Below, one piece after another: positions 16,422 to 24,316 of a stretch of 33,705 bases of DNA. The position numbers and the translations under genes were made by a program. Below the pieces are notes generated by a model. That model saw only the letters and a program-made list of their open reading frames with translations. It was not told the origin of the DNA and did not search any database. Every line of letters starts with the position of its first letter. Position 1 is the stretch's first letter. Source of the DNA: Sphingomonas sp. (lineage in GTDB: Bacteria > Pseudomonadota > Alphaproteobacteria > Sphingomonadales > Sphingomonadaceae). The DNA lies in the NCBI GenBank assembly GCA_025356055.1, contig JANXUU010000107.1, positions 1 through 33,705 of the forward strand. Reading direction: 5' to 3'.

Positions 16422-16440
16422 ACTGTGACTTGGTCACAGT
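16422..16440. promoter_or_regulatory. Perfect 8-bp inverted repeat, operator-like
   Basis: ACTGTGAC-TTG-GTCACAGT is a perfect palindrome with a 3-base centre in the 142-base gap between the receptor remnant and the yhhQ gene. The half-site TGTGA resembles CRP/FNR-family sites, but the TGTGA to TCACA spacing here is 5, not 6. GntR- or LacI-type repressors also use such symmetry. It may be the surviving operator of the truncated receptor. Nothing else recognisable is in this gap. Confidence 0.5.
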
Positions 16441-16504
16441 TGCCGGTCGCACCCCCGCGACTCGCGCTCAGGATTGAGCAGATCGTGTCGCTTGCAACAA
16501 GTAG

Positions 16505-17155
16505 TCAGTCGGCCTTGGTCGAATCAAGTTGGCGACCGATGCGCACTAGCAACAGAATCACCAGTGGCACCAGGATCGCCGACAACGCCACCTTCGCCAG
16601 CATCTGGCCAAGCAGCAGTTCGCCAATCGGGAACACCCCGTAAAAGGCGATCGTGATGAAGATTAGTGTGTCGACCACCTGGCTCGCCGCGCTGGCGATC
16701 GCCGAGCGAACGTAGAGCAGCTTGCCGTCACCCTTGCTCAGCCGGCTGAAAATCGCGACGTTGAGCAATGTCGACACGCCATAGGCGGTGACCCCGCCAA
16801 GCCAGATCCGCGGGGTGGAGCCCATGATCATCGTGAACGCCGCGAGCCGTTCGGTAGCCATGTCCTTCGCTGCAGGCAACGCCAGCACGATCAGGCTGAG
16901 CAACACCGACATCACCAGTGGCACGAACCCCCACATGACCAATCGGTTTGCGGTCTCGCGCCCGTGCAACTCCGCTACCGCGCTCGATGTCGCGACCAGC
17001 AGCAGGAAGGCAAAAATCCCCGCTTCGACCGCCAGCGGCCCAAGTGCGACCTGCTTGTTGCCGAGCACGCCGGCGATGCACACCATCCCGCCATAGAAGA
17101 TACTCAGCGCGAAGAGGGACGGCGAGATTGCGCGTAGAGCGGGAATGTTGGTCAT
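16505..17155 (-). CDS. Queuosine precursor transporter, YhhQ/VUT family
   Basis: 216 residues with about six hydrophobic segments (SPSLFALSIFYGGMVCIAGV, EAGIFAFLLLVATSSAVAEL, LVMSVLLSLIVLALPAA and so on). The family motif near the third quarter, SAASQVVDTLIFITIAFYG, with S, Q and D on one helix, identifies the DUF165/VUT group. Characterised members import queuosine precursors (preQ0, preQ1 or queuine) across the inner membrane for tRNA modification. The ATG lies 77 bases from the divergent kinase gene. No other queuosine gene is in the window. Confidence 0.88.
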   Translation of the reverse strand: MTNIPALRAISPSLFALSIFYGGMVCIAGVLGNKQVALGPLAVEAGIFAFLLLVATSSAVAELHGRETANRLVMWGFVPLVMSVLLSLIVLALPAAKDMATERLAAFTMIMGSTPRIWLGGVTAYGVSTLLNVAIFSRLSKGDGKLLYVRSAIASAASQVVDTLIFITIAFYGVFPIGELLLGQMLAKVALSAILVPLVILLLVRIGRQLDSTKAD

Positions 17156-17232
17156 GCGCGCTGACTAACCCCTTTCGCGCGCCCCGCAAGGTCGATTGAC
17201 CGCGCGCCGGATGCACGGCTAGGCGAGCTTCC

Positions 17233-18222
17233 GTGTCATCCCCAAGTCTAGACATTGTCGCCATTGGCGACGCGATCGTCGACGTCATCGCGACGTGCGA
17301 CGAGGCGTTCCTGGAGGCGCATCGTCTGCCCAAGGGCTCGATGCAGCTGCTTGCCCCGGAAGCGGCCGAGCGGCTTTACGCCGACATGGGAAGCGCACGC
17401 GAAACCTCGGGTGGATCGGCCGCCAACACCATGGCCGGTGTCGCCGCGATGGGTGGCGCCGCCGCGTTCATCGGCCAGACCGCCGACGATCAGCTCGGCA
17501 AGATTTTCGCCCATGACATGCACGCGCTGGGGGTCCGCTTCGAGACGCCGCCGCTGGGCGAGGGATCGCCGCCGACCGGGCGTTGCCTCATCCTCGTCAC
17601 TCCCGATGCGCAACGAACGATGAACACTTCGCCGGGTGCAAGCCACGAACTTACCGCCAACCGGCTCGATGAAGCACTTATCCGCTCCGCCGCAATCATT
17701 TACCTCGAAGGCTATCTTTGGGGCCCCGAACGCCCCCGCGCAGCGATGGAGCGGGCGGTCGCTATCGCGCACGCCGCCGGCCGCAAGGTCGCCTTCACCC
17801 TGTCCGAAAGCGTCTGTATCGTCGGCCGCAAGGAGGGCTTCGCTCGAATGATCGACAGCGGCGGGGTCGATCTGCTTTTCGCTAACCAGGACGAGGTCTT
17901 TCAGCTCACCGGACGGACCGATTTCGACAGCGCACTGGCCGAACTCTCGGTCAAGGTGCCCACTCTGGTAGTGACGCGCGGGCATGCGGGCGCAACTGCG
18001 CTCGAGAATGGCGAGCGGATCGACATCCCTGCCGCCCCTTTGACCAAGCTCGTCGATACCACCGGGGCGGGCGACCTGTTCGCCGCCGGTTTCCTCACCG
18101 CGCGCTGCAAGGGGTTCGACCTCCAGCGCCAGCTGTGGACCGGCGCGATCGCCGCAGCGGAGGTAATTTCGCATTTCGGCGCTCGTCCAGAGGCGGACCT
18201 CAAAAAGCTCGTCGCGCTTTGA
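17233..18222 (+). CDS. Adenosine kinase-like PfkB-family sugar kinase
   Basis: 329 residues, ribokinase fold. The N-terminal GDAIVDVIA and ETSGGSAANTMAGVAAMGG form the sugar-binding and glycine-rich parts. The C-terminal signature DTTGAGDLFAAGFL carries the catalytic base D281. The small lid and the GSAANT sequence match bacterial proteins annotated as adenosine kinase, which would phosphorylate adenosine with ATP to AMP. The start is GTG 17233 behind AGGCGAG (17221-17227); a TTGACC at 17196-17201 may be the -35. The next gene overlaps its stop and a nucleoside transporter follows, supporting a nucleoside substrate over a hexose. 2-Dehydro-3-deoxygluconate or ribose kinases are weaker alternatives. 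Confidence 0.85.
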   Translation: MSSPSLDIVAIGDAIVDVIATCDEAFLEAHRLPKGSMQLLAPEAAERLYADMGSARETSGGSAANTMAGVAAMGGAAAFIGQTADDQLGKIFAHDMHALGVRFETPPLGEGSPPTGRCLILVTPDAQRTMNTSPGASHELTANRLDEALIRSAAIIYLEGYLWGPERPRAAMERAVAIAHAAGRKVAFTLSESVCIVGRKEGFARMIDSGGVDLLFANQDEVFQLTGRTDFDSALAELSVKVPTLVVTRGHAGATALENGERIDIPAAPLTKLVDTTGAGDLFAAGFLTARCKGFDLQRQLWTGAIAAAEVISHFGARPEADLKKLVAL

Positions 18223-18797
18223 CCGCGCTCAAGCGCCTCGCGGTCTATTGCGGCTCCGCTCCCGGAATCGATCCCGCCTTTGCTGAGGTCGCTCGGCAAA
18301 CGGGAGAGGCAATGGCTGCTCGGGGGATCGACCTCGTCTATGGCGGCGGCAAGCTTGGCCTGATGGGCATTGTCGCGGACGCAGTGCGCGATGGCGGGGG
18401 CAACACCTATGGCGTCATCCCCGAAGCCTTGGTCGAACTCGAGGTTGCCCACACCGGCCTAACCGAACTTCACACCGTCGTCGGGATGCACGAGCGCAAG
18501 GCCAAGATGACCCAGCTCGCCGATGGCTTCCTCGTCCTTCCCGGCGGGATCGGGACATTTGACGAGCTGTTCGAAGCCTGGTCGTGGAATGCGCTGGGCT
18601 ATCACGCCAAGCCCTTCTGCCTCATCGACGTTGGCGGTTTCTGGAAAAAGATGACTGACTTTCTAGACCATGCTTCGGCAAGCGGCTTCCTCTCCTCAGC
18701 CCGCCGTGCGCAGCTGCTGGTCGCCGCCAGCCCCGAGGAAGCGATTGAAAAGCTGGACGAAGCGGCCAGAACCGCGTCACAAGCGATGGTGTGGTAG
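18219..18797 (+). CDS. LOG-family nucleoside 5'-monophosphate phosphoribohydrolase
   Basis: 192 residues, Rossmann fold. The signatures are VYCGSAPGIDPAF at the start, YGGGKLGLMGIVADA (41-55), MHERKAKM with R93, and the active-site PGGIGTFDELFEAW (108-121). LOG proteins hydrolyse the N-glycosidic bond of (cytokinin) nucleoside monophosphates to free base plus ribose 5-phosphate; bacterial members often act on AMP. The best start is TTG 18219, which overlaps the kinase stop in TTGA; the next ATG is about 30 residues in and would remove the nucleotide-binding strand. It lies in one operon with the kinase and nupC. Confidence 0.88.
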   Translation: MTALKRLAVYCGSAPGIDPAFAEVARQTGEAMAARGIDLVYGGGKLGLMGIVADAVRDGGGNTYGVIPEALVELEVAHTGLTELHTVVGMHERKAKMTQLADGFLVLPGGIGTFDELFEAWSWNALGYHAKPFCLIDVGGFWKKMTDFLDHASASGFLSSARRAQLLVAASPEEAIEKLDEAARTASQAMVW

Positions 18798-18806
18798 AGG
18801 AAAACG

Positions 18807-20081
18807 ATGCAACAACAGTGGCTCGGATTGGTCGGCATCGCCGCGATACTGCTCATCGCCGTCATCTTCTCGACCGACCGCAAGGCGATCCGCCTGCGCG
18901 TCGTCGGCGCCGCCTTCGCGCTGCAGGCGGTCATCGCGGTGATCGTCCTCTACACGACGTGGGGCCGCGCCGGGATCGAGGGCATGTCGACCGGGGTGGC
19001 CGACTTGCTCGGCTATGCCGGCAAGGGTACCGAATTCCTGTTCGGGCCGAGCGCAAAGAACCCGCTCGCAAACACCTTCGCCATAGCTGCTCTGCCGGTG
19101 ATCATCTTCTTCGCCGCGCTGGTCTCGATCCTCTATTATTTGGGGATCATGCAGCGGGTCGTGCGCTGGGTCGGCGGCGCGATCGGCTGGGTCACCGGGA
19201 TCAGCCGCGTCGAGAGCCTGTCCGCCGCCGCCAACATCTTCGTCGGCCAGTCTGAATCGCCGCTCGTCATCCGCCCCTATCTCGCCGCGCTGACCCCGCC
19301 GCAGCTGTTCACCGTCATGGTCGTCGGCATGGCCGGGGTCGCGGGCACCATCCTCGCCGCCTATGCCAGCCTGCTCGGCAGCCAGTACTTGCCTTACCTC
19401 CTCGCCGCCGCCTTCATGTCGGCGCCCGGCGGAATATTGATGGCGAAGATTATCATGCCCGACGGCGCGCCCAAGGACGGCGAACTTCCGCTCGACGGCG
19501 GCGCTGCTCCGGGCCAAGTCAACGTCGCCGAGACCTTCGAGGACGGCGAGCGCCCCGCGAACATCATCATGGCCGCCGCGCAAGGCGCGCAGACCGGCGT
19601 CAAGCTCGCGGTCGCGGTTGCCGCAATGGTCCTCGCCTTTGTCGCGCTAGTCGCGCTGGCGAACGGCCTGTTGGGGGGCGTCGGCCACTGGTTCGGCCAA
19701 GACAATTGGAGCTTCCAGGGCCTCGTTGGTATTATTTTCAAGCCGGTGATGTTCCTCATCGGCGTGCCGTGGACCGAGGCCGGGACCGCCGGTGGGTTGT
19801 TCGGCACCAAGATCGTGCTCAACGAGTTCGTCGCCTTCATCGACCTCGGCAATGCCCAGGGTGCGGCAGCGGCGCTCAGCAGCCGAAGCCGCGCCATCGT
19901 TACGTTCGCGCTGTGCGGTTTCGCCAATTTTAGCTCGATCGCGATCCAGATGGCGGTGACCGGCGGGCTCGCCCCCAACCAGCGCCCGGTGATCGCCCGC
20001 CTCGGACTTCGCGCGCTGCTCGCCGGAAGCCTCGCCAATTTAATGAGTGCCGCGCTGGCGGGCTTGCTGCTCGCGAGCTAG
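18807..20081 (+). CDS. nupC: Concentrative nucleoside transporter (NupC/CNT family)
   Basis: 424 residues, integral membrane protein with about ten hydrophobic helices. The family hallmarks are NTFAIAALPVIIFFAALVSI, SRVESLSAAANIFVGQSESP (the substrate and sodium site region), FTVMVVGMAGVAGTILAAYA, SAPGGILMAKI, GTKIVLNEFVAFIDL and CGFANFSSIAIQM. It imports nucleosides with Na+ or H+. Nine bases separate it from the LOG gene and ten from the next, so it sits mid-operon. It supplies substrate for the kinase, the LOG enzyme and cytidine deaminase. Confidence 0.95.
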   Translation: MQQQWLGLVGIAAILLIAVIFSTDRKAIRLRVVGAAFALQAVIAVIVLYTTWGRAGIEGMSTGVADLLGYAGKGTEFLFGPSAKNPLANTFAIAALPVIIFFAALVSILYYLGIMQRVVRWVGGAIGWVTGISRVESLSAAANIFVGQSESPLVIRPYLAALTPPQLFTVMVVGMAGVAGTILAAYASLLGSQYLPYLLAAAFMSAPGGILMAKIIMPDGAPKDGELPLDGGAAPGQVNVAETFEDGERPANIIMAAAQGAQTGVKLAVAVAAMVLAFVALVALANGLLGGVGHWFGQDNWSFQGLVGIIFKPVMFLIGVPWTEAGTAGGLFGTKIVLNEFVAFIDLGNAQGAAAALSSRSRAIVTFALCGFANFSSIAIQMAVTGGLAPNQRPVIARLGLRALLAGSLANLMSAALAGLLLAS

Positions 20082-20091
20082 AGGACGGCAA

Positions 20092-21024
20092 ATGAACGAC
20101 AATATCGCCTCCGTCAGCATGCTGTATGCAGACCGCGATGCCGCCGCTTTCGCCGATCAGCTCGGTCACAGCTTCACCGACTATGGCTTCGCCGTCATCG
20201 CCGACCAGGGCATCGCTCAAGAGCTGATCGAGCGCGCCGAGGAAAAGGCGAAGGCCTTCTTCGCACTCCCTGAGGACGTCAAATGCCGCTACGCGCTTGG
20301 CCAAGGCGGGGCGCGCGGCTACACCCCGTTCGGGATTGAAACTGCCAAGGGCGCGACCGCGCATGATCTCAAGGAATTCTGGCACGTCGGCCGCGAGCTT
20401 GACGACGCCCACCCATTCCACGCGATGATGGCGGCGAACGTCTGGCCCGCCGAAGTCCCCGGTTTCAAGGAAACTTTCCTCGAGCTGTTCGATACCTTCG
20501 ACCGCGCCGGGATAAAGATCCTCACCGCCATCGCGCGCTTTTTGCAAATCGACGAGGCCTATTTCACCGACACCGTTCGCGACGGCAATTCGGTCCTGCG
20601 CATGCTTCACTACCCCCCCCAACCCGAGCCGACCGGCCAGCACATCCGCGCCGGCGCCCATGAGGACATCAACACGATCACGCTGCTGCTCGGTGCGGAA
20701 GAAGCGGGGCTTGAGCTTCAGACCCGCGACGGCCGCTGGATCCCGGTCAGCCCGAAGCCCGGCGAACTGGTCGTCAACATCGGCGACATGCTTCAGCGCC
20801 TGACCAACGGCCGCCTGCGCTCAACCCCGCACCGAGTCGTAAACCCGGCCCCCGACCGCGCCTCGCACGCGCGCTATTCCATGCCCTTCTTCCTCCACTT
20901 TCGCCCCGATTTCCTGATCGAGGCGCTGCCGGGAACGGTGGGGGAGGGCGAGGGGCCGAAATGGCCGCCAATCACCGCGCACGACTATCTCGCCGAGCGC
21001 CTGCGCGAGATCAAGCTGAGCTGA
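20092..21024 (+). CDS. 2-oxoglutarate/Fe(II)-dependent dioxygenase, isopenicillin-N-synthase-like
   Basis: 310 residues. The N-terminal DIOX_N-type region (YGFAVIADQGI, AKAFFALPEDVK, ARGYTPFGIETAKG) is followed by a jelly-roll with iron ligands H190 and D192 in AGAHEDINTITLLL, H247 in RSTPHRVVNP, and the 2-oxoglutarate-binding R261 and S263 in ARYSMPFFLH. All residues needed for catalysis are present. ATG 20092 follows GAGGAC. It is 10 bases after nupC and overlaps the next gene in TGATG. The substrate is unknown. Related enzymes hydroxylate small molecules, including nucleobases, and the position after a nucleoside transporter makes a nucleobase-like substrate worth testing. Confidence 0.9.
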   Translation: MNDNIASVSMLYADRDAAAFADQLGHSFTDYGFAVIADQGIAQELIERAEEKAKAFFALPEDVKCRYALGQGGARGYTPFGIETAKGATAHDLKEFWHVGRELDDAHPFHAMMAANVWPAEVPGFKETFLELFDTFDRAGIKILTAIARFLQIDEAYFTDTVRDGNSVLRMLHYPPQPEPTGQHIRAGAHEDINTITLLLGAEEAGLELQTRDGRWIPVSPKPGELVVNIGDMLQRLTNGRLRSTPHRVVNPAPDRASHARYSMPFFLHFRPDFLIEALPGTVGEGEGPKWPPITAHDYLAERLREIKLS

Positions 21025-22166
21025 TGTCACTCGATCCCGACACCTTCGGCCAGCTGACCGACACGATCCGCCGTTTCGTCGATGAACGCCTCCGCCCGCT
21101 CGAAGGCCTGGTCGAGGAACAGCATGGCGTTCCCGCCGAGATCGTCGCCGAGATGCGCGACATGGGGCTGTTCGGCCTGTCGATTCCGGAAGAATATGGC
21201 GGACTAGGTCTGACGATGAGCGAGGAAGTGCGCGTCGTCCTCGAGCTTGGCCGCACGACCCCTGCCTTCCGGTCGGTGTTCGGAACCAACGTCGGCATTG
21301 GCAGCCAAGCACTCGTCATGTCCGGCACCCTTGAGCAGAAAGACCATTGGCTCCCGCGCATCGCCAATGGGGAAATCATCACCAGCTTTGCGCTGACCGA
21401 GGCCGAAGCGGGGTCCGACAGCGCCTCGGTCAGGACGCGCGCCGTGCGCGATGGCGAGGATTATATCGTCACCGGGACCAAGCGCTACATCACCAATGCC
21501 GACAAGGCCTCGCTGTTCACCGTCATGGCGCGCACCGGTGAGGCCGGTTCGCGCGGGGTGTCGGCGTTCCTCGTCCCCGCCGACCTCCCCGGAGTCAGCA
21601 TCGGCACGCCCGAGCGCAAGATGGGCCAGCAGGGCGCGAACGTCTGCGACGTCAACTTCGACGAAGTTCGCGTCCCCTCCGTCAATCGCCTCGGGGCCGA
21701 AGGCGAGGGGTTCAAGATCGCGATGCGCGTGCTCGATCGCGGACGGCTGCATATCTCGGCGCTATGTGTCGGCATCGCCGAACGGCTGATCCGCGACTGC
21801 GTCGGCTACGCTAAGGAGCGCAAGCAGTTCGGCCAGCCGATCGCCGAATTTCAGCTCATCAAGGCGATGATCGCCGATTCCAAGACCGAGGCGATGGCGG
21901 CGCGTGCCTTGGTGCTTGAGGTCGCCGCACAGAAGGACGCTGGTGAAGCGACCCCGATGGAGGCGGCGGCAGCCAAATATTATGCCAGTGAAATGGTTGG
22001 CCGAGTGGCCGACCGAGCGGTCCAACTGTTCGGCGGTGCGGGCTATATCGCCGATTATGGCATCGAGCGCCTGTACCGCGACGTCCGTCTGTTCCGGATT
22101 TACGAAGGCACCAGCCAGATCCAGCAATTGATCATCGCCAACGAGACGCTGAAGCGCGGCGGCTAG
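21024..22166 (+). CDS. Acyl-CoA dehydrogenase
   Basis: 380 residues, complete three-domain flavoprotein. FAD-contact segments are FALTEAEAGSDSASVRTRA and the C-terminal LFGGAGYIADYGIERLYRD. The catalytic base is E361 in YEGTSQIQQLI, the position used by short- and medium-chain enzymes. RKQFGQPIAEFQLIKAMIAD is the family helix. It introduces a 2,3 double bond in an acyl-CoA and passes electrons to ETF. ATG 21024 overlaps the oxygenase stop. No ETF, ligase or hydratase gene is nearby, so the chain is unknown. Coupling to an oxygenase in a nucleoside operon is unusual. Its stop interlocks with cdd in CTAG. Confidence 0.94.
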   Translation: MSLDPDTFGQLTDTIRRFVDERLRPLEGLVEEQHGVPAEIVAEMRDMGLFGLSIPEEYGGLGLTMSEEVRVVLELGRTTPAFRSVFGTNVGIGSQALVMSGTLEQKDHWLPRIANGEIITSFALTEAEAGSDSASVRTRAVRDGEDYIVTGTKRYITNADKASLFTVMARTGEAGSRGVSAFLVPADLPGVSIGTPERKMGQQGANVCDVNFDEVRVPSVNRLGAEGEGFKIAMRVLDRGRLHISALCVGIAERLIRDCVGYAKERKQFGQPIAEFQLIKAMIADSKTEAMAARALVLEVAAQKDAGEATPMEAAAAKYYASEMVGRVADRAVQLFGGAGYIADYGIERLYRDVRLFRIYEGTSQIQQLIIANETLKRGG

Positions 22167-22606
22167 GCTGAGTCGGCGAGACTTGCGGGGCCAAAACCGT
22201 GCGGGATGAGGGCGGTAATGCGGTGGGTCCTGAAGCGCGTGCCGTCACCGGATGAACAAATGATTTCAAGGTCTTGGCCTGACAGCTGCGCCGCCTCGAG
22301 GATCGCTTGCCGACACCCGCCGCACGGTGTCACCGGTTCAGAACCAGACAGCTCGCTGCCCGAGCCGTCGCCCCCCGCAACCGCGATTCGCGCGACCTTT
22401 TCGAGCCCGAACGCCGCTTGCGCTGCGGTCAGCGCCGCAAGCTCGGCGCACACCCCGAGTCGGTAGCAGGCGTTCTCCATGTTCCCCCCGGTAACTACTG
22501 TTCCATCGACGCTCTCGATCGCGCATCCCACCGAGAAGTTCGAGTAGGGCGCATAGGCCTTGAGGGCGGCGGCGCGGGCGGCGGCGATCAGTTCTTGGTC
22601 GGTCAT
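22163..22606 (-). CDS. cdd: Cytidine deaminase
   Basis: 147 residues, the short homotetrameric class. Zinc ligands are C53 with the catalytic glutamate E55 in LGVCAELAALT, and C95 and C98 in TPCGGCRQAI. GGNMENACY binds the ribose. It deaminates cytidine and deoxycytidine to uridine and deoxyuridine in the cytosol. ATG 22606 (MTDQELIAAA) fits the family; the frame runs 12 codons further up without need. It is divergent from the 5'-nucleotidase gene, with only 48 bases between the starts, so their promoters must overlap. Confidence 0.94.
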   Translation of the reverse strand: MTDQELIAAARAAALKAYAPYSNFSVGCAIESVDGTVVTGGNMENACYRLGVCAELAALTAAQAAFGLEKVARIAVAGGDGSGSELSGSEPVTPCGGCRQAILEAAQLSGQDLEIICSSGDGTRFRTHRITALIPHGFGPASLADSA

Positions 22607-22654
22607 CAAACTGTCCCTAGACGCTGCGACACGACGTGCCAAAGGGGGTCGGTG

Positions 22655-24316
22655 ATGCGGTTGAAATGGCTTGGGTTCTTGGCACTGCTGTCAGGCTGCG
22701 CGGCGCCCCGGCTAGCCACCCGACCGCCCACCCGGCCGGCCGCTCCGATCGAAGTCCAGATCCTCGCGTTCAACGATTTCCACGGCAACATCGTCCCCCC
22801 GCCGCCGATTGAAGTGACCGCACCTGACGGTTCGAAACATATGCTCGCTAGCGGCGGAGTGGCCCGCCTCGCCGCTGCACTGAAGGCAGGGCGCAAGGGC
22901 CATCCCTATACCGTAACGGTCTCCGCTGGCGACCTCATCGGCGCCTCACCGCTAGTGTCCGGGGCCTTCCTCGATGAGCCGACAATCGACGCGATGAACC
23001 TCGTCGGGCTCGACCTCAACGCGGTCGGCAACCACGAGTTTGACAAGGGCCCGCGCGAGCTGTGGCGGATGCAGGGCGGCGGATGCGCCAAATTCACCAC
23101 GCTTACTCCGTGCCGCCTTGAGCCTTTCAACGGCGCCAGATTCCGCTTCCTCGCTGCCAATGTCCGCACCGGCGAAGGGGTTACGCTGTTCGCCCCGACC
23201 GCGATCCGCCAGTTTGGGTCGGTCAGGATCGGCTTCATCGGCACGACGCTGAAGGGCACCGGGAACCTCGTCAGCCCGGCAGGCGTCGAGGGCCTGACCT
23301 TCGCCGACGAGGTCGCGACCGCCAACGCGCTGGTGCCCGGACTCAAGGCCGCGGGAGCCGACACGATCGTGCTGCTGATCCACCAGGGTGGGCGCACTCC
23401 GGCCTTTACCACCGGGCAGGGCTGCGATGGTCTGTCGGGCGACATCATCCCCATTGTTGACCGGCTCGATCCGGCGATCACGACCGTTGTATCAGGGCAC
23501 ACCCACTATGCCTACATTTGCCAGCGCGGCGGAAAACTGCTGACCAGCGCTGGCAAATATGGCTATTTCTTCAGCGATTTACGGCTCCGGTTCAACTCGT
23601 CCACGCATAGTCTGATCAGTCAGTCGGCAACCAATTTTGTCACGGGAACGGGTGCGGAGGATCCAGCCGTCAGAGCGCTCGTCGACCGTTACGTCGCAGC
23701 GGCCGCTCCGGTTGCGAACCGGGTCATTGGCCATTTGTCGGGACCAGCGCCACGCGACGAGAAGGACCGCGAGAGTCCCGCCACCAACCTTAACGCCGAC
23801 GCCTTCCTCGACGCCGGGCGATCGGCCGGGGCGAAGTTGGCACTGGTCAATGCGACCGGCGTGAGGGTGGCGCTGATCCCTGCAGCGGACGGCAGCATTA
23901 CCTACGGCCAGGCCTTTGCGATGATGCCGTTTACCAACCATGTCGTGGTCAAGTCGCTGACTGGCACTCAACTCAAGGCGCTGCTCGAACAGCAGTTTCA
24001 GGCGTCGAGCTATCCCGCAGGCGCCACCCCGTCGCTGCTGGTGCCTTCGGCCGGCTTCGGTTTCGACTATGACCTGATGCGTCCAGTTGGAAGCCGCATC
24101 GTCGCGATCCGTCTCAACGGTCGAGCGATCTCGCCCACCGCGCGCTACCGGGTCGCGGTCAACAATTACCTCGCCAACGGCGGCGATGGCTTTTCAGTGC
24201 TCACCCAAGGGACCAACGCGGTCGACGCCGGGCTGGACATTGATGCCTTGGCGGGTTGGCTGGCAAAGGGACAGCGCGTCCCCGCAATCGGCCGAGTGCG
24301 CAACCTCACCCGTTAA
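22655..24316 (+). CDS. 5'-nucleotidase / 2',3'-cyclic phosphodiesterase-type lipoprotein
   Basis: 553 residues. A lipoprotein signal peptide ends at LLSGC with C15 as the lipidated cysteine. A Pro-rich linker precedes the calcineurin-like domain, with metal ligands in LAFNDFHGN (D41, H43), SAGDLIGA, VGNHEFDKG and SGHTHYAYICQ. The C-terminal nucleotidase domain shows MMPFTNHVVVKSLTGTQL and VNNYLANGGDGFSVL, the base-stacking segment. It would dephosphorylate nucleotides in the periplasm to nucleosides that NupC can import. ATG 22655 follows AAAGGGGG; an adjacent GTG is possible. Its stop interlocks with that of AMP nucleosidase in TTAA at 24313-24316. Confidence 0.92.
   Translation: MRLKWLGFLALLSGCAAPRLATRPPTRPAAPIEVQILAFNDFHGNIVPPPPIEVTAPDGSKHMLASGGVARLAAALKAGRKGHPYTVTVSAGDLIGASPLVSGAFLDEPTIDAMNLVGLDLNAVGNHEFDKGPRELWRMQGGGCAKFTTLTPCRLEPFNGARFRFLAANVRTGEGVTLFAPTAIRQFGSVRIGFIGTTLKGTGNLVSPAGVEGLTFADEVATANALVPGLKAAGADTIVLLIHQGGRTPAFTTGQGCDGLSGDIIPIVDRLDPAITTVVSGHTHYAYICQRGGKLLTSAGKYGYFFSDLRLRFNSSTHSLISQSATNFVTGTGAEDPAVRALVDRYVAAAAPVANRVIGHLSGPAPRDEKDRESPATNLNADAFLDAGRSAGAKLALVNATGVRVALIPAADGSITYGQAFAMMPFTNHVVVKSLTGTQLKALLEQQFQASSYPAGATPSLLVPSAGFGFDYDLMRPVGSRIVAIRLNGRAISPTARYRVAVNNYLANGGDGFSVLTQGTNAVDAGLDIDALAGWLAKGQRVPAIGRVRNLTR

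Noticed and set aside
22011-22022. GACCG-AG-CGGTC, a perfect match to the PaaR-type palindrome
   Set aside because: It lies inside the acyl-CoA dehydrogenase coding sequence, where the codons give a conserved ADRAVQLFGG stretch, with no promoter around it. Treated as coincidence.
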